From Gracilariopsis chorda (taxonomy: Eukaryota > Rhodophyta > Florideophyceae > Gracilariales > Gracilariaceae), in NCBI GenBank assembly GCA_003194525.1, contig NBIV01000004.1, positions 645,014 through 709,013 on the forward strand: DNA of 64,000 bases, in the 5' to 3' direction. Made by a program: the position numbers and the translations under genes. This document shows positions 9,496-21,484 of the stretch, one piece after another. The notes under the pieces were generated by a model that did not search any database, was not told the origin of the DNA, and saw nothing but the letters and a program-made list of their open reading frames with translations. The number at the start of each line of letters is the position of its first letter. Within the stretch, counting starts at the first letter, position 1.

Positions 9496-11430
9496 ATTAG
9501 ATTAAACCCTTGCTTTGGTATTTTATGAAAATCGCTTCAAAGTTGATTGATAGTTGGTTTGATAGTTGTTTTTGTACGTATTGTGATTGGTACTGCTTAT
9601 GGATAGAAGTCAATCCTTTACTGTGCTCCTTGTATTTATGGAGGATGCTGGGTCGCTATAGACGATAGCGTCTTCCTAAACTACATATTTAGAACTGTGG
9701 ATGAATTCTAGGTGCTCCTTTATTGTGTGATGTATATACTCTCTTTTCATCGATTATACACAGTGTAATTGGTATTGATAGAATCCTACGGGTTACATAA
9801 GATCCAAACACATAAATCATATGCGTGATGTTTCCAATGTCGACAGCATCTCATCCTCTGGGTCGTTGTTATGCCTTCTTCGAAACTTAGAAACGTGCTC
9901 AAAAGTTTTGCTCAATTCTCAATTTGGTTCACTCCCGGTCTGCTGAGAAATAAACGCAAATACTGATGTCGCGGGAGTATGGCTACAAAAAGTGCTATTT
10001 TACATGAATGCAACCGTAGAGTATGCAGCTAGAGGGACACTGCGGAATACACAAATTCGGGACAGTACTATTTGAACAAAAGAAACTTGGAAAGAGTATA
10101 AAATTCTTCTGAGGCCGTGGGAAACAGTACTGCACAGGTAGCTCGGCGGGAGTGAGGAGCTTTGTTCAGCGTGGCACGGGGACGATGAAAGCCGTTCTGG
10201 CGCCCACGTGCTACAATTGATGATGGTTGGCAGTAGCATCAGGTTGTACATAGCCGCTGTTGCGTCCGCTTGTTCCAATCGGCGGAGACGGTAATATGAA
10301 AGAGTAGCTTTATGGTTGTGGAGTTGAAGGCTACCACTTGCATTATACGGCGCCCACTGGCTGAGGAGGAGGCATTTATGGTGCTTGTACCCAATCGGAA
10401 GGCGTTAGCTGTTACCCAGTTCGCAGGCTCTGCACTATCCATCCGTGTAAAGCGTGTCATGCGGTGCGTTCACATCGGGGTCCGGTGAATGTAAGCCATG
10501 ACGCATATGTACGTGTACAAGAAAAAACACAACCACAGCCCACTACCCTTGTAACCCCAAAAAATAGCCGGGAGAGTCGGTCCAAAACATCGACTTCCTT
10601 CAGGGCCACCCGTCCAACAAATAGAACCGTGTTAATCTCAAAAAAGCATTGCATTTCACTCGGGAATTAAATAGAAGTTCCGTATTGGATAGCATACAGA
10701 ACACACTCACTGCGCACTTATTGCATAATTGGAGTTACATAAATAGTTGCAAATGACCCCAACATCAAACTAACAAAAACTACAAACTCAAACCAATGAG
10801 CCCCGACTCCATTCTTAGCACACTCGAGGTAAGTCATCATTGTCTAAAGCATATTGTTCAAATGAAAACCATGCTGCAGGTCGCAGGTACTTAAGATTTA
10901 TTGCATACTTGCTCTGTTCATCTTCCATGTTGCTTCTTTTTTGTAAAATCATATTATAATATTTCTACCACGATCACTCTCAGAGAAATAATAGAAGTAA
11001 AGCATAAAATGTTCGGCAAACTCAATGACTAAAAGCCTCCTCCTACATATTATTATTACATACAAGAAAGGCACAGGCCTATGAATACAATATATTGGTA
11101 TTCCCATGTTACTGAGATTAAAACAAATATGAACGAGATATTTTAACTATGAGGCAGTGCTTCACAATTTTCCGTTGCTACAGAAACACTACTGGCACCT
11201 GCGTGAAAACAGTGCGAATGTAGAGTTAAGTTATGGCGAAATCTAACAAAGCCGTAGAACACCCGAACAATTTTCCTGTCTTTGATAGTCACACCGATTT
11301 CATATCTGAGACTGGCGGACTTAAATTTGTGAGAATAAAAATCTGAAGAGTAAGGAAATAAATCATGGACACTGCAGTCTTTTCCAGCAACTGAACCAAA
11401 GCAATCGGGAGGTGGTGGTACAAACCTTCG
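9496..11430. other. Upstream region of the zinc-finger gene; no further gene seen
   Basis: AT-rich sequence, particularly 10650-11400. Short frames at 10000-10278 and 10239-10460 (minus) and 10464-10670 (plus) have no domain and overlap each other. No clear TATA box for the zinc-finger gene could be chosen. Confidence 0.45.
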
Positions 11431-11648
11431 TGAGGCGAACTACGCGAGTTGTTCGTCGATGGAAAGGTGAGGTTCGATGCCTAGATTTACTGAGAGGCGA
11501 TGTTCTTGAGGCTTAAGTGCCACTACCGTGTTCCCCAATTGGGAACTGCAAGCATTTGATATGATACTTACGCTAGTGTAACCTACAAATAGGGTTTGAG
11601 TAGCCTTTTTGGGTTCCATCCAGCGCTATGCAGCCGAAAACGGCTACA
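11431..11648 (-). repeat. E1 3' LTR (218 bp)
   Basis: Matches 17270-17486 along its length with scattered substitutions. Landmarks include ACGCGAGTT, GAGAGGCGATGT and the end GGCTACA. Confidence 0.9.
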
Positions 11649-11649
11649 C

Positions 11650-11838
11650 TCCCCTCTTTCACAGAGCGAGTTGCAAACGAGCGTCACGAACCTGGTCGCA
11701 TGGAGTGTTGTTACGCTTAAGCAAGCGCTGTAGCATGAATGGGACATCTTTGTATATCATTTCTACTGGTCCCAAAGTGTGTTCCGTTGTGCTTAGTCAA
11801 TTCCATCGCACTTGAACCATGAGCCCTTGTTTGGTATT
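11650..11838 (-). pseudogene. pol: E1 chromodomain, C-terminal part
   Basis: On the minus strand this reads GLMVQVRWN, stop, LSTTEHTLGPVEMIYKDV and continues into a region rich in Leu and Arg. This is the second half of a chromodomain (VQVRW...E.T..P). It continues the reading from 12640 once the solo LTR at 11839-12635 is disregarded, so the two pieces were one gene. Confidence 0.75.
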
Positions 11839-12635
11839 TCTAGTGCATTACCCGGACGCTGGAGTGCACCGAAAGACGTTCGGGACCTTTCTTCGTTAGA
11901 GATGAGCCTAGTTGGGTAGAGCCCTCCCAAGAGTGGCACGACTATGTCGAATTGTAAGGCCAAGGCCACCCGTCGCGACTTGCGCAGGGAGGTTGAGGCA
12001 AGAATCAGGTATCCGCAGGAGCGGTGTATGGGGGTGGTCGTCCTCTAGAGAGGTGAGGTTTCCAGGTTAATGGCACGCGCGAACACGAGCCGTGGGTAGC
12101 AGGAAAGCCATCCTGTAAATTGAAAAAGGAAAGGGGAGCTGATTCACGAGTGTCGTGACGAAGACTAACGGCAGTGCCGGTAACTAAACCTTATACAGAG
12201 CGAACAGCAAGACAGCTGGAATAACAATCCGAATACTTGGTTCCTTTAGATAGGCAAGGGGTTTAGACTTCCCGTATGCGACGGTGCTTCCCTCCAAAGA
12301 GGAGTAGAGAACACGCAAAGGCGGTGAGGTCTAGAGCCGATTCCCCAGGTTGGGGTCCCTTGTTGGGGAACTTTTACTGGTGCGACTGCAACCCGCCGGC
12401 GCAATAAGTACTAACCATCCCAGAAATGGGTGTAAAAATAATAATTAGAATTAACTAAATTACTCCACTTTGGTGGTTCATGTCCACTACTGTGGCCAAC
12501 CGCCATTTGACTCTTTCGTGTCCCACGTGTCAAATCTACTACTAGTGGTCGTAGTTCCTGCAATGACTACATTACCGAAACATTCGGGAAATCAACCAAG
12601 TACCAAGGATCCCTCTCTGAGGGCATTGCACTTCA
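11839..12635 (-). mobile_element. Solo LTR (copy C of the E0/E4 LTR family) inserted in E1
   Basis: About 800 bp aligned with 29279-30106 and with the complement of 56301-57108: shared landmarks are CACCGAAAGACGTTCGGG, GGGTAGAGCCCTCCC, GTCGCGACTTGCGCAGGGAGG and the end TTGCACTTCA. No gag-pol accompanies it, so it is a solo LTR left by recombination. It is the most diverged copy in the window and several hairpins have decayed, but others keep their stems with new loops. The target duplication is not clean (GTATT against TTTTT). Confidence 0.85.
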
Positions 12636-13895
12636 TTTTTTACCAGTTTCATTAAACGTTTAACTGGCATTTCAGTTTCCGACGCTATGAATTGCAAAAT
12701 TATGGCCTCTCTGTCCAACGGGCTGTCGTGATAGTATTTGAGGCTACTACCATGAATGTCTTCCGTTAGGCCACTGCCTAGATCTTCCACCTTAAAGAAG
12801 TAATCTGATAGAGCTTTTTGGATGCAGTGGGGTCCGCGCCATCGCAGTGCAAGTTTCTCCCCCGCATGAAAATCGTTGCGCGCCACCAAGACATAATCAC
12901 CTTTGACAACGTTTGGGAGAGTGCCTCTCGATGCCTTTTCCCTTGATGCCTTTCGGTTGTTCTGGACTGCGTTTTGTACCAGAGGATTAAGCTGTGTGCA
13001 AGCTTCTTGTAAGGCCTTGATGTTAACGCAGCGCCTCTGGGTGACATCTGAAACTTTCATAGCCTTACGAGTGGAGGAACGGAAGAACGAGGAGATGGGC
13101 AGAGACGGCTCCATTCCAAAAAATCGGTTACCAGTGCAAGGTTCATTCGGTGCGAAGAGGCAGAGTTGTTGAGGATGCTCTGTATCACGGGTAGCAAATG
13201 TGTCCATTCCTTGAAATCCATTTGTAGTTCGGATGTCAATGCTCTTAAGGTTCAAATAACTTCCTTCCCTAAACGCTCCACTGCTCTGTTGCTCCACGGA
13301 GTGTATGGAAGTGTGAATTGATGCGGCACACGTAGGAATTCGCAGAGTACGCGTACAGTTTTGTTGCGGAAGTGAACAGGTCCGTCGGACATGAGACCAT
13401 TTGATGTGACAAAAGCTGCGCACCAATGGACGATCGCCTGAGCTGCCTTTTCAGCAGCTGTACTTGAAAATGCATACAACCACTTGTAGTCGAAATGGTC
13501 ATCGCGGACCATGAGAATGTATTTCTCGTCGTCTGTGTTCGGTCCAATCTCCAGAAATTCAAACTGGAGGAGACCATTGGGTGCCGTCCCGTGTACTGCC
13601 GGTCCAAAAGGACGTGGTACCTTCTCTCCACCGGTAGTAGAAATGCATTGAATGCAAGCGCGGATGAATGCACGGATGTCTACTGTTACAGTGATCCATG
13701 TGAATTCTCTCCGTAGCGTTTTGTGGTTGGGATTCTGCCTCGGTTCCCGGATGGTCCAGTGTGCGCGATGATGCACAGTCGTAACTGAAGATCTTCCACA
13801 TTGTCAGGGATCCATACAGCGCCGTCCTGAACTTTCCACAATCTGTCTTTCATCTTTATTCCCTCAGGACGATGTGATTTGTTCGCTGACTGCAC
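12636..13895 (-). pseudogene. pol: E1 integrase and N-terminal part of chromodomain
   Basis: Overlapping minus frames give the zinc-binding region (13686-13895, then 13560-13776 with ACIQCISTTGG), the catalytic core (FLEIGPNTDDEKYILMVRDD; SDGPVHFRNK with the second Asp; NRAVERLGKE with the Glu) and the C-terminal part with VKGDYVLVA and ALRWRGPHCIQKALSDY, leading to DIHGSSLKYYHD and the start of a chromodomain. The expected first catalytic Asp reads as Glu in LLQFEFLEIG. Several frame changes are required. Confidence 0.8.
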
Positions 13896-13959
13896 TGCAA
13901 ATATTTCTTCAGGCTTTGGCCATGAGAAATTCTCTGCGGAGCTTGATGAGAGAATAGGA

Positions 13960-15501
13960 TATGCACCAATCAGCGAACCGTTGGAGGTGCAGCCCAGCGA
14001 GTGAGAAGATCAGCCCACACGTTGTCGGTGCCTTTGACATGGAAGCAAGTGTAGGTGTAGGCGCTAAGCCTCACTGCCCATCGCAGGACTTTTCAAACGG
14101 ACGGGAGGCTGAGATCAGGAATGATGGAGAGAGGGTCGAAAAGATTGTTATGATCGGTGTAGAGATCGAATCCAGTTGAGGTCGCTACAAGCCAGTGCAT
14201 ACGTTCCAACGTAGAAAGTATGGCAAACGATTCCTTCTCCAAGACAGACCAACCCAGTTGGGTGGTGTTAAAGAAACCTGAACAGAATGTTACAGGACTG
14301 TGCTGCTGTTCTTCTTGTATTTCGGTGAGGTCGGAGAGCGGAATTTGTGTGATGATGCCAGACCATAGGTTGTCGGGAGCATCTGTGTATATAACGAGTC
14401 TCTGATTCTCCCTCCTATGTGTGATTGTGACGCTGTGTCAAGTGCCTCTTTGCAAGCTCGAAATGCCTGGGTTTCTAGTCCGGACCAACCGAAGGCCGCA
14501 AGATCTGCCTTTGCCACAGAAGTCTTTGTGCGCTTCCCAGCTTTCTTTTACACCATTCCCAAAAATTATTTCAATGGTATTATGGTCTTGGATAAGTTGG
14601 GTATGCTCATCTTAACCCACTGCAGTGCACACATAAATTGCTGCAGGTGGCCTCCATTGGTCGGAGGTTCCATTGCTAACAGAACATTGCATTGTCATGG
14701 ATCATACCGTACTACTGATGCGGAGATACTTCTTCCGCACCACCTGATTGAAGTTGAAAGTAGAATACACTTTTTTGGGTGGAGACAGATTGAGTGTTCC
14801 TTGCAGACCTGGAAGAGCTTCCGAATTGGTTGAAGGAGTCCTTCCACTGTTCTGTTGTATATTAGAATGTCATCAAGCTATTACACGAGTGATTGACGTA
14901 GTTCCTTCGGAAATATCTCAGCGAGGACTGATTGAAGGTGCGTTGTGGCATTGGTTGTGCCATGAAAAGCTGGCGTTGGGGAAAAAATGCCGTCGGGTGT
15001 TATGAAAGACTGTAGCGCCTGAGAGTCTTCGTGGAGAGGGAACTGCCATTATCCGTGAGATAGATCAAAAGTCGCGAATAATTTAGAGTGTGCGAGTTTC
15101 AACAGCTCCTGCTCGATGTTTGGCATGGGAAATTGATGCTTGATGGTGAAAATGTTCACTGGACGTAGGTCGACTGTGAATCGAAAACGAGCCGGCCCTG
15201 GTTTCGGCACAATCAAGGAGGCACTGGCCCAGGGAGATGTTGGGTTTGGGTAGGCCATTCCGGTTAGAACGAGATCCTCTACAAGGAGTTGTAGAAACTT
15301 TCGCTGCTCTTGCGAGTAGTTTCGAAGCCTGACGCGGACTGGTTTGGCTTCTGGAGATAACTCGATTTTTAGTGGTCTGATTTTTGCCGGTGGTCCTGCT
15401 GAGAGAGAGACTCTGAAGATGTCCCTGTTGTTCTCCAGAGCGCTGCGCAGTTTGGTCACCTGACCGTTGGTCATGCCAGAGTGTCGCACGTTCTCCACCA
15501 T
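13960..15501 (-). pseudogene. pol: E1 reverse transcriptase and RNase H
   Basis: The N-terminal part (15049-15501) is well preserved: LTGMAYPNPTSPWASASL, RFTVDLRPVNIFT and FATFDLSHG. The active-site region near 14860-14890 keeps LDDILIY but is preceded by two stop codons. Connection and RNase H segments follow at 14290-14520 (WSGLETQAFRACKEAL) down to about 13960. Multiple frameshifts make it non-functional. Confidence 0.8.
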
Positions 15502-15749
15502 TTCGTTGACAGCTGACTTGATTTTGTCAGGTTGATCGCTGTTGAGAGGGTCAAGAAGCGAGGGATCTGGGAATGGGTCCTGGAAATACTTTCTACGTGA
15601 TAGTGGACTCTCGGACGGTTTGGTTGCGGTGGTCTGATGGGAATTGCAGTTGTGGTGCTTGCATCTTTGTGTAGTCTGGCGGACATTGACCTACTCACGT
15701 AACCTGCATCTGCCCTGGCTGTAGGGTTTCGTACATCTGAACAGTCTGC

Positions 15750-16184
15750 ACCACTTACGGCAAACCGATTTTTGTCCAGTAGTATTTCCGTGTCTACACG
15801 AAGATGGCGTAGAACAGGGCGACCGATGAGTAGTTCCTCGCATGCAAGGTCATCATCCGCGACCAAGTAAATGGTGTTGAACAAAGTATGACTGCCTGAA
15901 GAAAGATGCAGGACTGTGCGCGGTCCTGCCTATGTCCTAGAAAACGCGAAGCTTTGCAGGTTGGGACCAAATTTCAGCGCGACAGAGAGGTGAGTGGTTT
16001 TGATGGCAGCCATTCTTCCAATGCCCTTTAGTGCTGCCATCTCAACGAGAATCAGTGACACAATTCTGTCGTCGCTGCCGTCGTCACATCTTCCAGTAAC
16101 ATCCAAGGAGGTTTGGCCGTCCGATGCGGTGATGACACAGGACGGGGCTGGGTGGGAGGCTATCAAAGGCTGCAGTCTTTTCAC
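15750..16184 (-). pseudogene. E1 aspartic protease region
   Basis: Two minus frames carry LDVTGRCDDGSDDRIVS (about 16060-16110) and, after a shift, ELLIGRPVLRHLRVDTEIL (15780-15850), the closing LLIGRPxL motif of retroelement proteases. The first motif replaces the usual D-S/T-G with a Asp/Gly-rich stretch seen in some chromovirus proteases; I cannot tell whether it was active. Frames are broken. Confidence 0.55.
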
Positions 16185-17269
16185 TGCGCCCTTATTCTAG
16201 CTGGACCCCTGCTTATTTTTCTGGCTGCGTGTGGATTTCGAAGGTTCATCAGTGGCCATCTTCGCCGCAAACTCAGGCTTTTATTTGTGCTTCTCCTCAT
16301 CAGTACACAAATCACAGACATCGATCCAGTGACGTAATGCCTTCTTCTTGCACGGTGGGTGGGGCACGGGGGAGGAGGCCTGCTGTGTGAACGTGATTTG
16401 CGCAGCTCACTGTTTGTCCTGCTTGATGCGGATGTTCCAGCCATTTTCTCCGACGATGAGCTTTTTCCTTCTTTACGAGAGGGAGAGCTAAAGCGGCGGG
16501 AGGTGGGGCCGTTATCAAGGTCATCAAAAGATTGAGACACGGCCAAGCCGTGTTTGAAGAAACCGTTTAAGTCTTTGTTTAGTTCCATGTGACAGAATTC
16601 AATGTTTGATTCGAGCTTTGTGCGTAAAGATTTTAGTTTCACGGCGGAAATGATGTGGCCAATTGCTGTTTTGGGTTGAGATGTCGTGACCCATTTCAGT
16701 CCATGTCGCCTTAGAAGTGACAAATAGGACGCGAATAGAGTTTCCATCCACATTGGTGCGGACGTGTCGGACATTCCCATTCGAAGTTCTTTCTCAATGA
16801 GCACATTCAGAGCTCAGAGCGAAATAGATGTCCGCTTAGTCTGCCATGGCTGTTCCAAAAATTTGCGCAGCATAAGATCAGTAATTCTATCAGGATCGGA
16901 AAGATCCAGTATGAGGTTGAGGTGAACGATAGACTCTAGCTACTTCGGATCCACACACTACGTGAGATTAACCGGTCGGACTGGTTCTGTCGTCGTAGAG
17001 TCTACTACAGCAAGTTGTAGAGCACGAGCGGTGATTTCCTTGTGATACTGATCATAAAGGTCAAGAAATGTCCTGATTGAAGCGGAATCTATGCGCACCA
17101 GTCGTGGATGATTGATGGAAGTAGAAACAAAAGAAGGTTCCTTGTATGTGATTTTCGGTGTAGATTCATCCGTGTGGTGGCTGCTTTCAGGGGGTTGACT
17201 GCGTGTCAAACATGGCAAACGAACGAAGGAAATTAAACGTCGAACTGTTGTAGCGAATCCAATGATCAC
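16185..17269 (-). pseudogene. gag: E1 gag
   Basis: The 5' part (16958-17269) reads through IRTFLDLYDQYHKEI and the 3' part (16181-16804) through RMGMSDTSAPMWMETLF and HMELNKDLNGFFKHG, followed by a basic Ser/Lys/Pro-rich tail with scattered Cys/His near the place of a zinc knuckle. It lies right after the 5' LTR as expected for gag. Frames are interrupted between the two parts and in the tail. Confidence 0.6.
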
Positions 17270-17486
17270 TGTGGCGAACGACGCGAGTTATTCGTCGATT
17301 GAAAGGTGAGGTTCAATGCCTCGATTTACTGAGAGGCGATGTCCTGGGGCTTAAATGCCACTACTGTGTTCCTCAATTGGGAACTGCAAGCATTTGATAA
17401 TATACGTACGCTAGTGTAACCTACAACTAGTGTTTAAGTATCCTTTTTGGGTTCCATCCAGCGCTATGCAGCCGGAAACCGCTACA
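17270..17486 (-). repeat. E1 5' LTR (217 bp)
   Basis: Partner of 11431-11648. On the minus strand the sequence just past it contains TTGGATTCGCTACAACAG, a possible primer-binding site starting TGG, offset by a few bases. Confidence 0.9.
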
Positions 17487-18590
17487 ATTCGGTTCTTCCA
17501 AAAACACTATTACAACCATGATTTGGAGCAATTTCCCAATGCAGGAGATTCTCCCAAAGTGTTCGCTGTCTTGCTTTCATGTGAGGAAAGCACAGCGACA
17601 AGTGCATCCGTACCAAACGGTTTTTCGGTGTAAAATCGAGGTGGCTTCCGGCTATACCGGTAGAGTTGTTACTGAGACACGGATTATTAGCTGGCCAACG
17701 TTTCTCACAGGTCCGTGCAAGGATTGTTTCCATTTTTTCCGTTTATGGAGGATCCAATCGGAAAAGGGGAAAAAAGGGAAAGAACGAATACAAAAGGTAC
17801 AAGCCGGCGAACCAGACAGAAAGCCAAAAGATACCTAGCAGTGGGGTGTTGCTGATTCAACCAGCATAAAGAAAAACTCAATACTGAGTGGAACGAGTAT
17901 TTGTTTTCACAATTAAAAGTAATCGATATGGTAACTACGGTGAACAATGGGTGAATGCAGGAGGTCCGAAAGGTCCACCGTTCTAGTTGATATTTTGCAG
18001 GTGAGTATAAAGGGACCAAACGAGATGGAATCCCAGGAAGGAGCTAGTCCCTTCGCGAAGGATACAAACTCAAAGCTGGCTCACATATTAATTTTAATTC
18101 AGTGTGAAACGGCAGGGTCGTCTTTGCTTCAGTACTATGGGGTAATAACAAAAGTAAGAACACAACTACTGTAGTTCCCTACACCTGTAGTCCACTCGTT
18201 TGTGTCACTGAGTGGCATGGCTGGCCACAGCGCAACATGACACTAGTGAATCATGCCTGCCATGAATAATATCGGTACGCTTACCATGCGTCCATCCATT
18301 CCAGATATCACAGAAATCACACACGGGTGTTTCCAGAGTACCAAAGTAAATTTATATCCAATTTCACCCAAAAATTGTCAAGGGTTCACTCATACATGAG
18401 TCGAGTCGATGCCACATCGGTACTGAATCATTCATGATCCACCGCGCCTAGAAGAAGCCAGAAGATGATCAAGAAGAAATAGCCACGTTTGAACTTCAAA
18501 GAAACATTGCCCTGTCTGGTATACTCTTATCCTTTCACCCTGCTTTCGTGCCGCCCTATGCCCGTCGCCAGATTCTGGTACGTAGGAGAG
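17487..18590. other. Unassigned; possible piggyBac-like debris
   Basis: A plus frame around 17640-17700 reads ASGYTGRVVTETRI, which recalls the GYTGRVV stretch of piggyBac-like transposases, and basic Lys/Arg-rich frames follow. The match is short and frames are broken, so I do not call a gene. Nothing is recognised in 17900-18590. Confidence 0.25.
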
Positions 18591-18594
18591 ATTT

Positions 18595-19250
18595 AGTTTG
18601 AGGTTTAACAGTCTACGTCAAACAAACTTGGATGCATTAGTTGAAATGAATAAAAGTGTGAAATTGAATGCTGGGAAATGCAACATGAATTTTGCAATCT
18701 GGTTAGCACAGGTGGTGTCGAAGTTGAGTGGAAGTCGAAAGATCGTCGGTGACTGAGAGAGACTAGGATTATTACTGAAAGGTGTACCAGATGATTACAC
18801 CAACACGAAGGAGGTACTCAGAGGACTTGAAAAATAGTACCAACAAGCCCTGGCAGTCTTACTTCAAAAAGAAGTAGAACTGAAACAGTATGAAGAACGG
18901 GAAGAGGAATTCAAATGGCATGCCATGCAAGCTAAGAGAAAAATTGAGGGAAGAATTTCATTCGTTGACAGGGGAGAAATCTGCTTCTTCTTTGGCCAAC
19001 CTGGCCACAAGATGTATATATGCTGAGAGAGTTCCAACAGTGAGTGTTACAGAGGCAATGAAGGCTACAAGAGCAAACAATGAAAGAAGAACTGTAGACC
19101 AAAGGAGTAGATGAGGGCCTGGTTGGACTCTTACTTTGTGCTCATGACTCTAGGGTTCACTATAACTTCCGTAACAAGGAAGCGCGCCTTCAAAGAAGAG
19201 AATGTCGGATGGAGAGCAAAAGATGAGTATGATAATATGCAGATATCGCT
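18595..19250 (+). pseudogene. gag: Ty1/copia gag-protease remnant
   Basis: In broken plus frames: LLKGVPDDYTNTKEVLRGLE (about 18774-18834), a coiled Glu/Lys/Gln-rich segment, then CFFFGQPGHKMYIC (about 18980-19020), a CCHC zinc knuckle whose second Cys is Phe, then WLDSYFVLMTLGF, a damaged copia protease start (usual DSGA region). It stops where gypsy sequence E7 begins. Confidence 0.65.
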
Positions 19251-19254
19251 GTTC

Positions 19255-21135
19255 CCTTGAAATAGTTACTGACAAAGGGCCAACCAGTGAAGCTGGACTC
19301 CTTCAACAAAGTAAAGGCGAAGCCGTTTTTCCCTCCATAATACTGGTAGTTCACCTCCAATTCTGGTGCTTCCAATGCGCGGGTTGCCGAGATCGATAGA
19401 TACAAATGCAGACAGTGTCCAGATTGGATGTGCTCCTTCTAAAAAAAAAAAAACGGAACAAGGGGAGCGCCTGTCAGTTAGATATGGGTCATGAAGCCTC
19501 AAAGTTCAAGAAAAAAATTCCTCAGTACCCAGGAAGGAATGTATAGCTGTGGTCTGGTGTCTCCAAACTCTACGACCATATCTAATGTGAAACACTCACG
19601 AGTTCCATGCTGATCACTCGGCCTTGCACTGGCTTCTTTCCATATCAAAGCATTCTGGCCACTTCATGCAATGGCGCCTTAGCTTTTCTGAGGTGGACTT
19701 CGAAGCTCAATGCAAGAAGGGATCCCTGAATGCACAGGCTCAAACTCTGTTCTGCTTTCCAACCATGGCAGAAGCTCAAACGGGGAATGACCTGGATATC
19801 CCTTGCTTTCTGGCAACACCCTAGGCAGGAAACACTAAATCGGAGTGGGAACAACCAGATTTGTAGGACGCCAGCCTTGCATTCTCGTCGGAAGGTGCTC
19901 AGTCCCGCTGGTTTGTACCAGTCACCGCACAGGATTTAGAAGGGGAACAACAAACAGAGCCGTTTTGTACGGAAGTTACATCCTGTTTGAATGGAGATGC
20001 TCAACCCCCCCTCTTTGTCAAAGATGAGAGATATTAGGCCAGGACGGATAGTGAAAGCCCACAGATTGTGATCCCGTACTCGTTGCAATCGCAAGTTCTC
20101 ACGTTCGCGCACTACGCGAAAGTGAGCGCGCACCATGGAAGTTTGGAGTTATACTCTCCTCCTCGCAGGAACTTTTATTGGTCAGCAATATTCGTGGACG
20201 CATTTGCCACCATCCACTGATATTTGGATGGCGTAAAGAATCGCGAGAAGTTACGCAAGTAAGACAGTGTTGCCCTTCCCTGCACCGCTCGATTTTGTGG
20301 CGATAAATATCTTCAGAGACTTTGTCTGAACATTCCGAGGAAACTGCTACTTGCTGTTTATTACCGGCCTCTCCTAGAAGTGAGTAATAACATTTCCCTC
20401 CTCCAAGATATCCACGGCTGCGGTAGCCCATGCGTATGTTCTCCACTGGGTCTTCACCTATGGCCCACCGATTGATCTACTATCGGATAATCGTTCAAAT
20501 TTTCATGCCAAATTCTTTCAGGACGTGTCCCGTATTGTTGGCATGGAGAACTGGGTAACTACCACCCATCACCCTCAAAGTAATGGAAAAGTAGAACGTT
20601 TTAACCGGCCCATTCGAAATTCTGAGAGAATATGTGGCGGATCCCCCTAAGGATTGGGACACCTCTACAAACGCGGGTACTTACGCCTGCAATCAGTAGC
20701 TACACTCGGTCCCCAGTGCCTCACCGTTTGACCTCTTCTTTGCGATGTCCCGACCGTCCGTGGGCACAGAACCCCATTATACGTTGGAGATGTTCCAGTC
20801 TCAGCGACTAAACCGGAAATCCTGAAAGAATTGGTTATCAAAGATCAGACCAGTCGTCCGGAAAAACTTGGAGAAGGCAAAAACCATCCAAAAACTGAAC
20901 GGTGGTGATCTAGTCACACCGAGAAGCCCCATGATACGGGAGAATGACCACTTATTCTCCGCAAGGAGTACTTCAGTCCAGAAATGGAAAAGCGTGGCAA
21001 ACTTCTTCTATCGCGGAAGGCCTCTATCGGGTTGTTTGTAGTACGCATATTACGGTTACCTTTGACATCAAAGGGAACACGGACGAATACTGCGTGAACA
21101 CGTTACGCCCGCATCGTTGCAGAATGCTTTGAGTA
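19255..21135 (+). pseudogene. pol: E7: gypsy RNase H-integrase remnant of the E2/E4 group
   Basis: Homology to E2 pol can be followed in order through broken frames: PILVLPMRGLPRSIDTNADS and GERxxVRYG (RNase H start, 19340-19500), HADHSALHWLLSIS and QWRLSFSEVDFEAQCKKGSL (19600-19740), AHYAKVSAHHGS (20105-20150), HWVFTYGPP, LLSDN, TTHHPQSNGKVERFNR (integrase core, 20430-20610) and RKEYFSPEMEKRG plus GLYRVV (integrase C-terminus, 20960-21040). A run of 13 A interrupts the RNase H part at 19441-19453. No LTRs were found, so it is a fragment. Confidence 0.8.
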
Positions 21136-21480
21136 GTAGGGAGGCTTTGCCGCAAAGTGCACATTGCATGCCCTGAAGGGAGCCTGCAAGCAAATGTTTT
21201 TGTGCAGCGCCTACCGTGAATCAACAACACCTCCTTCATGTTCCTGTAAATCATTATAGTGCGGCGAGAGTTAAGGCAAGAGGAAGCGGCCTTCAACCGC
21301 AAGCGACGCTGCACGCCATGGTGCGGGAGTGATAAGAAGCGGTAGGAAGAAAAAGGGGTGGGGAAAGCAAAACTACAAAAGCAGGTAGTTTAATTCAATT
21401 AATGAAGAACGCAAGAAGTAGGATTATGGTTGTGGAGGGATGCAGAAAGGATTGGGTTCAGGCAGCACTGGGCTCACGGT
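21136..21480. other. No gene seen; boundary zone between E7 and the Helitron
   Basis: A frame at 21024-21314 (minus) is antisense to E7 and not convincing. I looked for the Helitron 3' hairpin and CTRR end here but could not place it. Confidence 0.35.
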
Positions 21481-21484
21481 GGCC

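Larger units (their letters stand above)
11431..17486 (-). mobile_element. E1: decayed Ty3/gypsy chromovirus, minus strand, both LTRs present
   Basis: Two similar sequences, 11431-11648 and 17270-17486, start TG and end CA and flank gag, protease, RT, RNase H, integrase and chromodomain remnants in minus-strand order. Flanking pentamers CTTCG (11426-11430) and ATTCG (17487-17491) differ by one base and are the likely target duplication. All genes are broken by stops and frameshifts, and a foreign solo LTR (11839-12635) sits in the chromodomain. Confidence 0.9.

Noticed and set aside
17518-17838. 106-residue plus frame as a piggyBac transposase gene
   Set aside because: Only a short GYTGRVV-like match; frames are broken and no other block is found.
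19441-19453. A13 run as a poly(A) tail of a LINE or processed gene
   Set aside because: RNase H homology continues on both sides, so it is an insertion or slippage inside E7, with no target duplication.
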